The position numbers and the translations under genes were made by a program. A stretch of 64,000 nt of DNA. Origin: Pectobacterium wasabiae CFBP 3304. GTDB taxonomy: Bacteria; Pseudomonadota; Gammaproteobacteria; Enterobacterales; Enterobacteriaceae. How positions within the stretch are numbered: the stretch's first letter is position 1; each line of letters starts with the position of its first letter. Below the pieces are notes generated by a model that made no database searches, was not told the DNA's origin, and worked only from the letters and a program-made list of their open reading frames with translations. Below, in pieces: positions 1-8,947 of this stretch. The DNA is taken from NCBI RefSeq assembly GCF_001742185.1, contig NZ_CP015750.1:1054001-1118000 (forward strand), written 5' to 3'.

Positions 1-677
1 GCCGCTCCTGCCGGGCCGCTACCGATAATTAACACATCATAGACGTCACGTTGGTTCAGCTTCTCAACCTGTTTAGCACCTGCGCCAGTATCAATTTTAG
101 TCACAATTTCAGCAAGGCTCGTCCGCCCTTGGCTGAAGTGTTCGCCGTTCAGGAAAACGGTGGGAACGCCCATGACATTACGGCTTTGAATCTCATCCTG
201 GAACGCGCCGCCGTCAATTGCGGTATGGGTGATATTTGGGTTCAACACCACCATTAAATTCAGCGCCTGCACCACGTCCGGGCAGTTGTGGCAGGACAGC
301 GAATAATACGTTTCAAAGTGGAATGAACCGTCAAGGTTACGGATTTGATCGAGTAATTCTTTCGCTTCTTTCGACGGATGCCCACCCACCTGCAATAACG
401 CCAGAATCAGGGAGGTAAATTCATGTCCCATCGGCGCACCGGCAAAACGCGGACCGCTTTGGGAATCTGGATTGGTAATCAGGAATGAAGGCTTACGGAC
501 TGCTAGCTCATTCTTTTCAATGAAACTCACCCGTTCGGACAGCTCGGCGATCTCAGTCAGCAAGGTTCTGACTTCAGCAGATTTCGCGGAGTCATCCAGA
601 GTCGCAATCAACTCAACAGGTTTGGTTAATTTTTCCAGATAGGCTTTCAACTGGACTTTCATCGTATTGTCGAGCAT
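1..677 (-). CDS. ahpF: Alkyl hydroperoxide reductase subunit F (3' end outside window)
   Basis: AhpF is the NADH-dependent flavoprotein that re-reduces the peroxiredoxin AhpC in the cytoplasm. Only the first 225 or so codons are present; the C-terminal part lies beyond the left edge. The visible part is the N-terminal tandem thioredoxin-like domain, with the redox pair C129-x-x-C132 in the context SCHNCPD, followed by the start of the FAD-binding motif (IGSGPAG) near the edge. The ATG at 675-677 is preceded by AAGGA at a good distance. It lies about 130 bp downstream of ahpC on the same strand, the usual ahpCF order. Identification rests on strong resemblance to E. coli AhpF. Confidence 0.96.
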   Translation of the reverse strand, partial: MLDNTMKVQLKAYLEKLTKPVELIATLDDSAKSAEVRTLLTEIAELSERVSFIEKNELAVRKPSFLITNPDSQSGPRFAGAPMGHEFTSLILALLQVGGHPSKEAKELLDQIRNLDGSFHFETYYSLSCHNCPDVVQALNLMVVLNPNITHTAIDGGAFQDEIQSRNVMGVPTVFLNGEHFSQGRTSLAEIVTKIDTGAGAKQVEKLNQRDVYDVLIIGSGPAGA

Positions 678-750
678 CGGTCGTCCTTAATTAGGCAAGT
701 GGGTACAAAGACAAAGTCATGCGGAGTTCTGGCCCCAAAAAACCGGACCA

Positions 751-775
751 GAAAAATCGGGTGCAATGCACCCGA
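751..775 (-). terminator. Hairpin with T-run between ahpC and ahpF
   Basis: On the minus strand a GC-rich stem (CGGGTGCA paired with TGCACCCG, 758-774) is followed directly by five T residues. This has the form of a Rho-independent terminator. Because ahpF lies downstream, it probably works as a partial terminator that gives more ahpC than ahpF message (inference). Confidence 0.7.
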
Positions 776-806
776 CAAAAACAACCATATTTTCCGAGGT
801 ATTAGC

Positions 807-1370
807 TTAGATTTTGCCAACCAGGTCCAGAGACGGTGCCAGCGTGGCCTCGCCCTCTTTCCACTTGGCTGGGCACACTTCACCGGGGTGAGAAGCAACG
901 TATTGAGCGGCTTTCACTTTGCGCAGCAGGTCGGAGGCATCACGACCAATACCTTCAGCCGTGATTTCTACCGCCTGAATGATGCCCTGTGGGTCAACGA
1001 TGAACGTACCACGGTCGGCCAGACCTTCAGCTTCACGCATATTTTCAAAATTACGCGTTAGTTGGCCTGTTGGGTCACCGATCATGGTGTATTTGATTTT
1101 GCCAATGGTTTCAGAACTGCTGTGCCATGCTTTGTGCGTGAAATGGGTGTCGGTGGAAACAGAGTAGATTTCCACACCACGCTGTTGGAATTCGTCGTAG
1201 TAGTCAGCGACATCACCCAGTTCGGTCGGGCAGACAAACGTAAAGTCAGCCGGATAGAAGAAGAATACGCTCCATTTTCCTTCGATATTATTCTCTGTCA
1301 CTTCAATGAATTGGCCGTCTTTGAAAGCCATGTTTTTGAATGGTTTAACTTGGGTATTAATTACTGACAT
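807..1370 (-). CDS. ahpC: Alkyl hydroperoxide reductase subunit C, 2-Cys peroxiredoxin
   Basis: AhpC reduces hydrogen peroxide, organic peroxides and peroxynitrite in the cytoplasm and is regenerated by AhpF. The protein is 187 residues, the usual length, and nearly identical to E. coli AhpC. The peroxidatic cysteine is C47 in FVCPTE and the resolving cysteine is C166 in EVCPAKW. A GTG directly upstream would add one residue, but AGGA is seven bases from the ATG at 1368-1370, so the ATG is chosen. In E. coli the gene is activated by OxyR; I could not pick out a convincing OxyR site upstream (1371-1480). Confidence 0.97.
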   Translation of the reverse strand: MSVINTQVKPFKNMAFKDGQFIEVTENNIEGKWSVFFFYPADFTFVCPTELGDVADYYDEFQQRGVEIYSVSTDTHFTHKAWHSSSETIGKIKYTMIGDPTGQLTRNFENMREAEGLADRGTFIVDPQGIIQAVEITAEGIGRDASDLLRKVKAAQYVASHPGEVCPAKWKEGEATLAPSLDLVGKI

Positions 1371-1480
1371 CACGTTATCCTCATGTGTTTTCGCATGCGG
1401 CTAAAGTACAGAAACGTGATCGTTATCACCAATCCGTTGTCTTTATTGAATCAATAAGTAATACCTAACCTAATGCTGAG

Positions 1481-3130
1481 TCAGGGATACCTGACCTCCA
1501 TATTCTCATTACCGATCCTGACGGTCTTGAAGCGTGGCGTAACCGCTTCAACGTTGCCCGCTTTAATCAGTGCAATCAGTTGTCCCTTCTCAAACGTGCC
1601 AAATAGACTGGCCGCAATCTGCCACTGCCCCTTTTCATCACGGGCGAGAATTTTCCCACCGCCTCCCCAGCCTGCTTGGGAGAAAACGAGCACTTCATTA
1701 TGGCCATCACCGGTCAAATCAATAGCAAAGAGCAGGCAAGCAACTTCTCGGCAGCGATTACCAAAATTATCGCCCTGCAGCATGTCTTCGACCCCTTCTT
1801 CCAACGGCCCCACCCATTCGAACTGAACAGGGAGAACTTCTAAGGGCTGCCCCTGCAACCGATCGCGCAGCGCCTGACGCCCCGCCGCATCAAGAATTCG
1901 GTCTTGCTTCAATTCTTCAGTCAGCCAGGCAAGCTGTTGCTTGCCTGCGGTGCCTAACTCGTCGCTCAGCAGCCACACAGAAAACTTATCGATCGGCGTT
2001 TTCCCGCTCAGCAGGCGCTGAATCTGGTTTCTCGCACTAAACGCTTCCGGGCTTAACAGCGGCGTATGCAACAACACCATCAGAACGCAGGTGACCACCG
2101 CGAGCAGCGGATTACTCGTGCGTAAATTTCCTAACCAGGCTCCAGAACGGCGGATGACAGCCCATAGCATGGCCAGACTGTAAAGCATGGCGATCGCCAC
2201 CACGAAGAGCGACTGAAAACGGAAAGGTGTCAGGCCGTATTGTTCGATGCGCAACCAGCTTGAATAGCCTGCCAATGCGATCAAAACCGGCAGGCACAGC
2301 ACGCTGGCACTAACCAGCCCGCGTAACACCGTCGGATAAACACGCCCTTCGTTATCATCTTGAGACGCGCAGTTAATCAAAAAGAGGTTCACGCCCATCA
2401 GACATAGAAGAATGACGGTAGAACGACCCGTATTCCATATCGGTTCCAAGCCGCTAAAAGGCAGCGTCAGGGTGAAAATCACCGTGATTAGTGCACTAAA
2501 CGGCAGCAGGAAACGGCAAGCCGATAGTAAAATCCCCCGCAGTAGTCCGACAACCGCTTCTTTGGTCATTCCGATATATATGCCAACAGAAAACACCACC
2601 GGTAAGAGCAGCATATAGAACCGATAATGACTGAATACGTTATTAACCTGCGGGAAACCCAACATGTTGAATAGCATGCCGCATAATACGAGCAGCAACA
2701 CGACCACCAGAACGACGAACCAGGCCAACAGCACGGTAAAAATATGGCCCCAGGCGTGTTTGCAGAGCGCGTCATAGGATGGCCATCGCCTTTCACCGGT
2801 TGGCCAACAGCGAATGAAAGTACAGCAGATATAACCGAGGAGGATGCTGCACAGTACCCAGGAAGCAGACGGCAGGAATCGCCCACTGTCATAGAGAACC
2901 CAGCCGCTGATCGCCGTCATCAGCACAGTCAACCCACTGACCAATAGCCACGTTTTTTTCAAAAAGAGAGTACGTTCCAGCAATTGCAGACTGATTCCGC
3001 CAACCGCTGCCATCGTTATCAATAACGTCTGAAAAATGCTTTCTTTCATTTCCAACGCGGTGACAAATAACAGCCCCTGAAGCAGGCCAATAACCAGATA
3101 AGACCTTAACGATGGGGAACTAGCAGGCAT
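1481..3130 (-). CDS. DUF4153-family integral membrane protein
   Basis: This 549-residue protein begins with about ten to twelve hydrophobic segments spread over roughly residues 10-370, followed by a soluble C-terminal part. It resembles the DUF4153 family of bacterial membrane proteins of unknown function. The C-terminal part contains a segment near residue 470 (FAIDLTGDGHNEVLVFSQ) that looks like a calcium-binding FG-GAP-type repeat, followed by a Gly-rich loop. The ATG start has AAGGA six bases upstream. It is a single gene between ahpC and the divergent autotransporter, with no operon partner. No function is claimed. Confidence 0.75.
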   Translation of the reverse strand: MPASSPSLRSYLVIGLLQGLLFVTALEMKESIFQTLLITMAAVGGISLQLLERTLFLKKTWLLVSGLTVLMTAISGWVLYDSGRFLPSASWVLCSILLGYICCTFIRCWPTGERRWPSYDALCKHAWGHIFTVLLAWFVVLVVVLLLVLCGMLFNMLGFPQVNNVFSHYRFYMLLLPVVFSVGIYIGMTKEAVVGLLRGILLSACRFLLPFSALITVIFTLTLPFSGLEPIWNTGRSTVILLCLMGVNLFLINCASQDDNEGRVYPTVLRGLVSASVLCLPVLIALAGYSSWLRIEQYGLTPFRFQSLFVVAIAMLYSLAMLWAVIRRSGAWLGNLRTSNPLLAVVTCVLMVLLHTPLLSPEAFSARNQIQRLLSGKTPIDKFSVWLLSDELGTAGKQQLAWLTEELKQDRILDAAGRQALRDRLQGQPLEVLPVQFEWVGPLEEGVEDMLQGDNFGNRCREVACLLFAIDLTGDGHNEVLVFSQAGWGGGGKILARDEKGQWQIAASLFGTFEKGQLIALIKAGNVEAVTPRFKTVRIGNENMEVRYP

Positions 3131-3345
3131 AGCAAATCCTTTTGTCGATACGAATAAATGAGCGGCTTACTGTAGCACCGAACGTCTGCAATATGAGTGA
3201 ATATGTGTCTCTGCGATGGTTTATCACGCTCGTCACTACCCTCCCATTTTTAATGTTCATATCAACGTCACCGTTTAGTCATTTGTAATCGCTACACTGC
3301 CGCCCGAAATTTCATAACGCGTAGAAAAATAAAGGAATAATACAC

Positions 3346-6300
3346 ATGGCATTCCCCACTAAAGCGCTTTTGGCTACGGCAATAGCCTCATTGATACCGT
3401 TTGGTGCCTCTGCCGCAGAGGCAGAACCGGCCTCTGCAATTGATGTTCTCTCAGGGTTTAACAAATTCTGGACTGCGGGTACAGCCTGGAATAACGGCAT
3501 ACCCACTACGCTTGGCGAGATCGTACTGCGGCAAAATATCCAAACGGTGATTGATATCGCCCGTTCGCGCACTCAGGCACAAGAAATCTCGGCTTTTGAA
3601 TTCGATGCTCAAGATGCCAATTACGCTGTCATCGCTGGCCTTGGCCCGTTAGCCAGTATCTTAAAAGCGGAAACAGGCGCTTTCACAACGGTAGACGGTA
3701 TTCCAGACCGCGCATACAGCAGCCGAGTGAGTGATGGCGGCAACGGCCTTGGGTCAGCCGCCAGCGGGCTGGGCAAGGTCGTCGAACTTGTCAGCGCCGT
3801 CCGCTACCCAGCCTCCACCACTCCGGCCAAAAACAACTACAACTATCCGCGCCCCTTCCGCCAAACGATGGACGGTGAAGATCTAAGCTGGGTACTGCAA
3901 CGCTCTCTTGTTGCCCGCGTGCCGGCAACGGGAAACGGTGATGGCGGGTTTCCTAGCGGACACACCAACGCAGGCTATCTTTCCGCTTTCGGTCTCGCAT
4001 ACGCGGTTCCACAGCAATATTCAGATCTGATCCTACGAGCTGGCGAAATTGGCTACAGCCGCGTCGTGACAGGCATTCACTCACCGCTGGATGTGATAGG
4101 CGGCCGAATGCACGCGACCTATTATGCTATTCAGGATCTCATCGCCAACCCAACGCTGCGTGCAGAAGCCTACGCTCAGGCACAGGCGTTCTTCGCGGGA
4201 CAATGCGGAGGCACCATCACCGCATGCTATACCAGCGGCAGGAGTACCGAGGCAGCTTACGCTCAGTATCAGATCGATAAAGCCCTATACGCTAAATACA
4301 CATTCGAAAACGCCTTCACACCTATCGGCGACACCCATGCCGCCGCCATTGTTCCACAAAACGCCGAAGTGCTGATCGAAACACGCTACCCCTACCTCAC
4401 CGTAGCCCAACAACGCGACGTTCTGGCAACTACGTCGAATGCATCAGGCGGCGTGATGGATAACGGCATGGGTTACGATCGTTTGAATCTCTTCAAAGCA
4501 GCAAATGGCTATGGCGCGTTCAACAGCAATGTTGCGGTCGTGATGAACGCCGCAGATGGGGGCTTATCTGCCGCCGATCTGTGGCTAAACGACATCACAG
4601 GCGCAGGCTCCTTGACCAAATCAGGTAGCGGGCAGCTTACACTCGCAGGACGTAATAGCTGGAGTGGTGGGACAACCGTATCAGATGGGACGCTGGTTGG
4701 TACTCATGGTCGGGCTTTCGGCACTGGCGCTATCGTCAACAATGCGACGTTGGCTTTTGACATCAATACCGACGACACGCTCGCGAATGACATTTCAGGT
4801 AACGGGACTCTGCGTAAAGACGGGGCCGCTAAGCTGACCTATACGGGTAATGGGTCTTCCTTTACCGGCATAACGCAGGTGACAAACGGCAGATTGGCAA
4901 TTAACGGTTCACTGGGCGGCTCAATCGTTGTGGCCGATGGCGCAACCGTTGCGGGCAGCGGTACGATAGGCAGTCTGACCGTCGCCAGCGGCAGTACGCT
5001 GGCACCCGGTAACTCGATTGGCACACTAAGAGTGAACGGCGATCTAACGTTAACCAATGGGGCTATTTATGAAGTCGAAGTGAATCCAGAGACGACCGAA
5101 AGCGACCTGATCGCAGTAACAGGGACGGCCACACTGGGCGACGCTTCTGTGCTACATGTCGGCGAGAATGGGGATTATCGCATCGCTTCAACCTATACCA
5201 TTCTAACGGCAGACAATGGCATATCCGGCACCTTCGGCGCAGTAACGAGTCGCTATGCCTTCCTCGATGCCAATCTGGGCTACACCGCTAATACGGTGAC
5301 AATGCAGCTCGCACGTAATGACATCACATTTGCGTCAGTCGCTACCACGGCCAACCAGTCAGCCACCGCCAATGCGGTAGAGTCTTTAGGGACTGGCAAT
5401 GCCGTTTATAACGCAGTAGCGATGCTCGACCGAGGCGCACCACAGAACGCCTTTGACGCGTTATCGGGTGAAGGCTATGCCTCGCTGGCTGGTGCCATGA
5501 CACGCGGTGCATTGACGGTCAGCGATACGGTTACGGAACATGCTCGTGCCACACACGATAATAACGTCTGGCTCAATGTTTATGGCGGCCGCCATGATGC
5601 GAATGGCGCTAACGGCACTGCCGATACTGACTATCGCAGCAATGGTTTTCTGCTCGGCATTGACGGCGCGCTGTCCGACAACATGACGCTCGGTATTTTT
5701 GCCGGAGCCGATAAGGGTGATTTTGACGTAAATGGGCGTCGTTTCTCCGCGGATGTCGACAACTACCAGTTAGGTGCTTATGCCAATTACACGTATAACC
5801 GGCTGGGATTGACCTTCGGTACAGTGGGAAGCTGGGGCGATATCGCAGCGCAGCGCGACGTCACCGTCGGTTCCCTGAACGAGAAATTGTCAGCGGATCT
5901 GGATGCCCGTACTCTCCAGGTATTTGGTGAGGCACGTATGAAATTCGATGCTAGCGTGGTTGCTGTAGAGCCTTTCGCCAGATTAGCGCACGTCGCCAGT
6001 AAAATAGACAGTTTCAGCGAAGCTGGTGGTGCTGCCGCATTAGGCGGGGAAGCGCTCAAAATGGATACCACCTTTTCTACTCTCGGCCTGCGTCTGGAGC
6101 GCAACTTCGGCACGCAAGAACGCGCATGGACAGTGAATGGCAGCGTCGGCTGGCGACATGCTTTTGGCGATATCGACCCCACGGCGCGTCTGCACTTCAT
6201 TGGGGCTGCTGACTATAACGTGACGGGAACACCGCTGGCGGAAAATAGCATACGCGTTGAAGCGGGCATCGGCAAAAAACTAACCGATAATGCGAACCTG

Positions 6301-6378
6301 TCATTATCCTACGGTGGTCAATTCGGTGGCGGCGTTACCGACAATGCTGCTCACCTGAAACTGAATGTCCGTTTCTAA
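3346..6378 (+). CDS. Autotransporter with PAP2-type acid phosphatase passenger
   Basis: This 1010-residue protein has a signal peptide (cleavage probably after ASA, residue 23) and then a PAP2 / class A acid phosphatase-like domain to about residue 270. All three PAP2 motifs are visible: K162-x6-R169-P170, P203-SGH206-T, and S238-R239-x5-H245-x3-D249. Residues 420-580 carry Gly/Thr-rich autotransporter-associated beta-strand repeats. From about residue 730 a beta-barrel domain runs to a C-terminal phenylalanine (LNVRF), as expected for type Va secretion. AAGGA lies eight bases before the ATG. It stands alone. By family knowledge it should display a phosphatase at the cell surface or release it; the substrate (phosphate esters, lipids or nucleotides) is unknown. 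Confidence 0.88.
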   Translation: MAFPTKALLATAIASLIPFGASAAEAEPASAIDVLSGFNKFWTAGTAWNNGIPTTLGEIVLRQNIQTVIDIARSRTQAQEISAFEFDAQDANYAVIAGLGPLASILKAETGAFTTVDGIPDRAYSSRVSDGGNGLGSAASGLGKVVELVSAVRYPASTTPAKNNYNYPRPFRQTMDGEDLSWVLQRSLVARVPATGNGDGGFPSGHTNAGYLSAFGLAYAVPQQYSDLILRAGEIGYSRVVTGIHSPLDVIGGRMHATYYAIQDLIANPTLRAEAYAQAQAFFAGQCGGTITACYTSGRSTEAAYAQYQIDKALYAKYTFENAFTPIGDTHAAAIVPQNAEVLIETRYPYLTVAQQRDVLATTSNASGGVMDNGMGYDRLNLFKAANGYGAFNSNVAVVMNAADGGLSAADLWLNDITGAGSLTKSGSGQLTLAGRNSWSGGTTVSDGTLVGTHGRAFGTGAIVNNATLAFDINTDDTLANDISGNGTLRKDGAAKLTYTGNGSSFTGITQVTNGRLAINGSLGGSIVVADGATVAGSGTIGSLTVASGSTLAPGNSIGTLRVNGDLTLTNGAIYEVEVNPETTESDLIAVTGTATLGDASVLHVGENGDYRIASTYTILTADNGISGTFGAVTSRYAFLDANLGYTANTVTMQLARNDITFASVATTANQSATANAVESLGTGNAVYNAVAMLDRGAPQNAFDALSGEGYASLAGAMTRGALTVSDTVTEHARATHDNNVWLNVYGGRHDANGANGTADTDYRSNGFLLGIDGALSDNMTLGIFAGADKGDFDVNGRRFSADVDNYQLGAYANYTYNRLGLTFGTVGSWGDIAAQRDVTVGSLNEKLSADLDARTLQVFGEARMKFDASVVAVEPFARLAHVASKIDSFSEAGGAAALGGEALKMDTTFSTLGLRLERNFGTQERAWTVNGSVGWRHAFGDIDPTARLHFIGAADYNVTGTPLAENSIRVEAGIGKKLTDNANLSLSYGGQFGGGVTDNAAHLKLNVRF

Positions 6379-6766
6379 GAAATAACGACAGATATGTTTT
6401 TATTAATTCGAGTTTCAGGAAAAAACATTAACCTGTTGAACAACACACAGTAACTTGAAATATCACGAGTATGCAGGCGGTAGAAACGATTACACCGCCT
6501 GCATCTAATAAATCTCAATATGCGAATTTAACCACCTAAAAAACCGATCGTGAATTCGCATCGTCAGCGAGTCTACATCGCGTGCAAATTCTGGCTGTTC
6601 GGCAGACAGAGACCACTCTCTTCACCACATAAATAAAACATCTTCAATGATTACGGATATATCAATATCAAACCCAAAGTCCATGTCAAAATAACCACAA
6701 AGAATTAAAGTAATTTAAAAACATTGCCGATTTCGTATACACAGCCATATTGGAAATTAATTGAAG
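6379..6766. other. Intergenic region with one strong inverted repeat
   Basis: This AT-rich stretch of 388 bp has no plausible gene. It holds an 11-bp perfect inverted repeat (ATGCAGGCGGT at 6471-6481 with its complement at 6494-6504, loop of 12). That may terminate the autotransporter transcript, although no T-run follows. I see no clear promoter for the next gene. Confidence 0.5.
6471..6504 (+). terminator. Possible terminator hairpin after the autotransporter
   Basis: A perfect 11-bp GC-rich stem with a 12-base loop lies 93 bp after the stop codon. It lacks a T-run, so intrinsic termination is uncertain; it could instead be an mRNA 3'-end stabiliser. Confidence 0.4.
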
Positions 6767-7558
6767 ATGATTAATCTGAATAACCTTTCCACCGCAAAAA
6801 GCATTGATGTCAGAGACACGGTGAAAACCAACTCGTCGGCGGCAACCAGCGAGACACCAAACAAAACAGCATCGTCTGTACCATCAAGTGAGTCAGCAAT
6901 AAAAGACAAAAGTAACGTCTCGTCTCTGGCACGTCAGTTGAGTGATGCAGCAGCACGTGCAGAAGCGAGGGATACCAGTCATAGCCGTAGTGAACTGGCG
7001 TCGTATGCACATTCCGTTATTGAGGAGCTCGCTGGTAGCAGCTATGAAAGCAACCGCAAAGTGCTAGCTGAAGAATTACCCGCCACTGACGATCCCGAAT
7101 GGCTTGCTCGTGCCAAACAGGCTAATAATTTCGCTAATGGCCGCGGTACGAACCCCTTTAAAGGGCTATCTCGCGATCAGCTCGCGCTCATTATTTATGA
7201 CGACAGCAATACCTTTACCGTCAACGAGCGCAGGGCGGCATTGCATGAATCAAACGAACAGGAAAGCGCCTGGAGCCATTGGGTGGTAGCAAAAAGCAAA
7301 CAAGAATGGAACGCAGGGGAGTTTAAACAAACAGAATTCTTTAAGCTCGTTCTGAAACACTATGAAGACTTACCGCTAATCGAACAGGTACAGGCTCCCG
7401 CCAACTACGAATCTCGACTCAACCATCTGATAGCAATGGACTACAACTTTGTAACCGGTGAATCAGGAAAAAATGCGAATCCACTGAACAGTCTGTTCGA
7501 TTTGCTTTTACCGCGTAATATCGAACAAGGTGCTTTACAAAAGCCAAAGTCAGACTAA
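6767..7558 (+). CDS. Hypothetical protein with disordered Ser/Thr-rich N-terminus
   Basis: The protein is about 263 residues. Roughly the first 60 are rich in Ser, Thr, Ala and Lys and look disordered. Residues 60-230 look like a compact helical domain with the segments NPFKGLSRDQLALIIYDD and TFTVNERRAALHES. I recall similar hypothetical proteins in pseudomonads, but no function. There is no signal peptide or membrane segment. A TTG six bases upstream (6761) has GGAA at a better distance, so the start may be 6761; the ATG at 6767 is chosen as the commoner codon. The N-terminal composition resembles that of secreted effectors, but no hrp-box-like promoter is seen upstream. Confidence 0.65.
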   Translation: MINLNNLSTAKSIDVRDTVKTNSSAATSETPNKTASSVPSSESAIKDKSNVSSLARQLSDAAARAEARDTSHSRSELASYAHSVIEELAGSSYESNRKVLAEELPATDDPEWLARAKQANNFANGRGTNPFKGLSRDQLALIIYDDSNTFTVNERRAALHESNEQESAWSHWVVAKSKQEWNAGEFKQTEFFKLVLKHYEDLPLIEQVQAPANYESRLNHLIAMDYNFVTGESGKNANPLNSLFDLLLPRNIEQGALQKPKSD

Positions 7559-7591
7559 AGAAAGGAAATTAAAAGAGAGGATGAAAAACAT

Positions 7592-7667
<76 letters not shown>

Positions 7668-7951
7668 ATAGGATCGGATTTATTATCCTTTATTTCCAGC
7701 AAACCACGCTGAAACCAGAATAAATAAAACCTTGCCAAATCGCATGTAACCTAATGAATTTAATCATTATTTAACAACTTAGCGATTCAACGGTCAGCAT
7801 TATGTACCAATCAACTTAGCGTGGCAAGCCCTTTTCACTGAAAAACCTTGCAGTACAAGTTCAGTTTCAATCGGCTATTTGCGAGCATGATGAACAATGG
7901 CGCGTCGTTGGCAGAAAACCCATTAAACATCAGCATGATTCACTCAACCAC

Positions 7952-8878
7952 TTAATACTCGCGACTAAAATCCACCTCGCCACGCAGCGTATTATCAGCA
8001 TGAAAACGCGCGAGATTATCCAAAAATAATCTCCCCATCAGCCCCGGCACCATCGGCCCGGCAATATGTGCCGTCACCGTCAGATTCGGCGTATTCCAGA
8101 ACGGATGGCTGTACGGTAATGGTTCTTGCCTAAAAACATCCAGCACCGCACCTGCAATCTGTGCATCGCATAGCGCGGCCCGCAGGTCATCATCTACCAC
8201 AGCGCTACCGCGCCCGACATTAATAAACAGCGCCGAAGGCTTCATGGCTGCAAACAGATTGGCATCATAGATATCGGTAGTCGCCAACGTATCTGGCAAC
8301 AGGTTGATGACGTAATCGGCCTCTGGTATCGCGGTGGGCAGTTCCGCAAGGCTCATGACCCGTTTAAAATCAGGTCGATGCCTTGGTGTACTGACAATGC
8401 CGTATAGCACGACGCCAAAAGGCCGTAGAAAACCGGCAACTTCACAGCCGATTTCTCCCGCGCCGACGATCAGCACGTTTTTATCCGCTAACGACCCCGG
8501 CAGGCGGTGATCCCATCGCCGTTCTTCCTGACTGATTTGCCGCTCCCCCAGACGCAGTTCGTGTCTGAGCATATAGGCAATCACATATTCCGCTATCGGC
8601 TGCCCAAACACGCCCACGGCGCGGCTTAGACGGTAATCACGCGGTAACCCATCGGCCAACAGCGGCTTGAACCCTGCCCAGGTAGACTGTAGCCACTTCG
8701 GTTTGGCTCCCTGAGCCAGCAATGCCGCTGCGGTATCGGGTTCACCCAGCCAAATCGGACAGCTCGTGGCCTGCTCCGCTGTACCATTTGAAAGCACCAG
8801 TTCAAGATCCGGTGCCCCATGATTTAAGACAGGGCCGATTTCATCAGCACGCGAGTCCAGCAGCAGAATAGCGGTCAT
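7952..8878 (-). CDS. D-2-hydroxyacid dehydrogenase family protein
   Basis: This 308-residue cytoplasmic oxidoreductase has a Rossmann core with the NAD(P)-binding glycine motif GAGEIG near residue 140 and the family's catalytic signature: Arg in NVGRGSAVV, Glu in FRQEPL and His in TAHIAG. It resembles the glyoxylate/hydroxypyruvate reductase branch of the family, which reduces 2-oxoacids to D-2-hydroxyacids. The substrate cannot be read from sequence. AAGGA lies seven bases before the ATG. It is followed on the same strand by nothing before the tRNA-Gly, and it is the first gene inside the tRNA-bracketed segment. Confidence 0.85.
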   Translation of the reverse strand: MTAILLLDSRADEIGPVLNHGAPDLELVLSNGTAEQATSCPIWLGEPDTAAALLAQGAKPKWLQSTWAGFKPLLADGLPRDYRLSRAVGVFGQPIAEYVIAYMLRHELRLGERQISQEERRWDHRLPGSLADKNVLIVGAGEIGCEVAGFLRPFGVVLYGIVSTPRHRPDFKRVMSLAELPTAIPEADYVINLLPDTLATTDIYDANLFAAMKPSALFINVGRGSAVVDDDLRAALCDAQIAGAVLDVFRQEPLPYSHPFWNTPNLTVTAHIAGPMVPGLMGRLFLDNLARFHADNTLRGEVDFSREY

Positions 8879-8947
8879 AACACGTTCCTTAGCAGGGTTG
8901 AGCCACCCACAGCGTCAACCCGATTATTGTCGTCATTACCTTTAGGA

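Noticed and set aside
1371..1480. OxyR binding site upstream of ahpC
   Set aside because: I could not align the four ATAG/CTAT half-elements with proper spacing.
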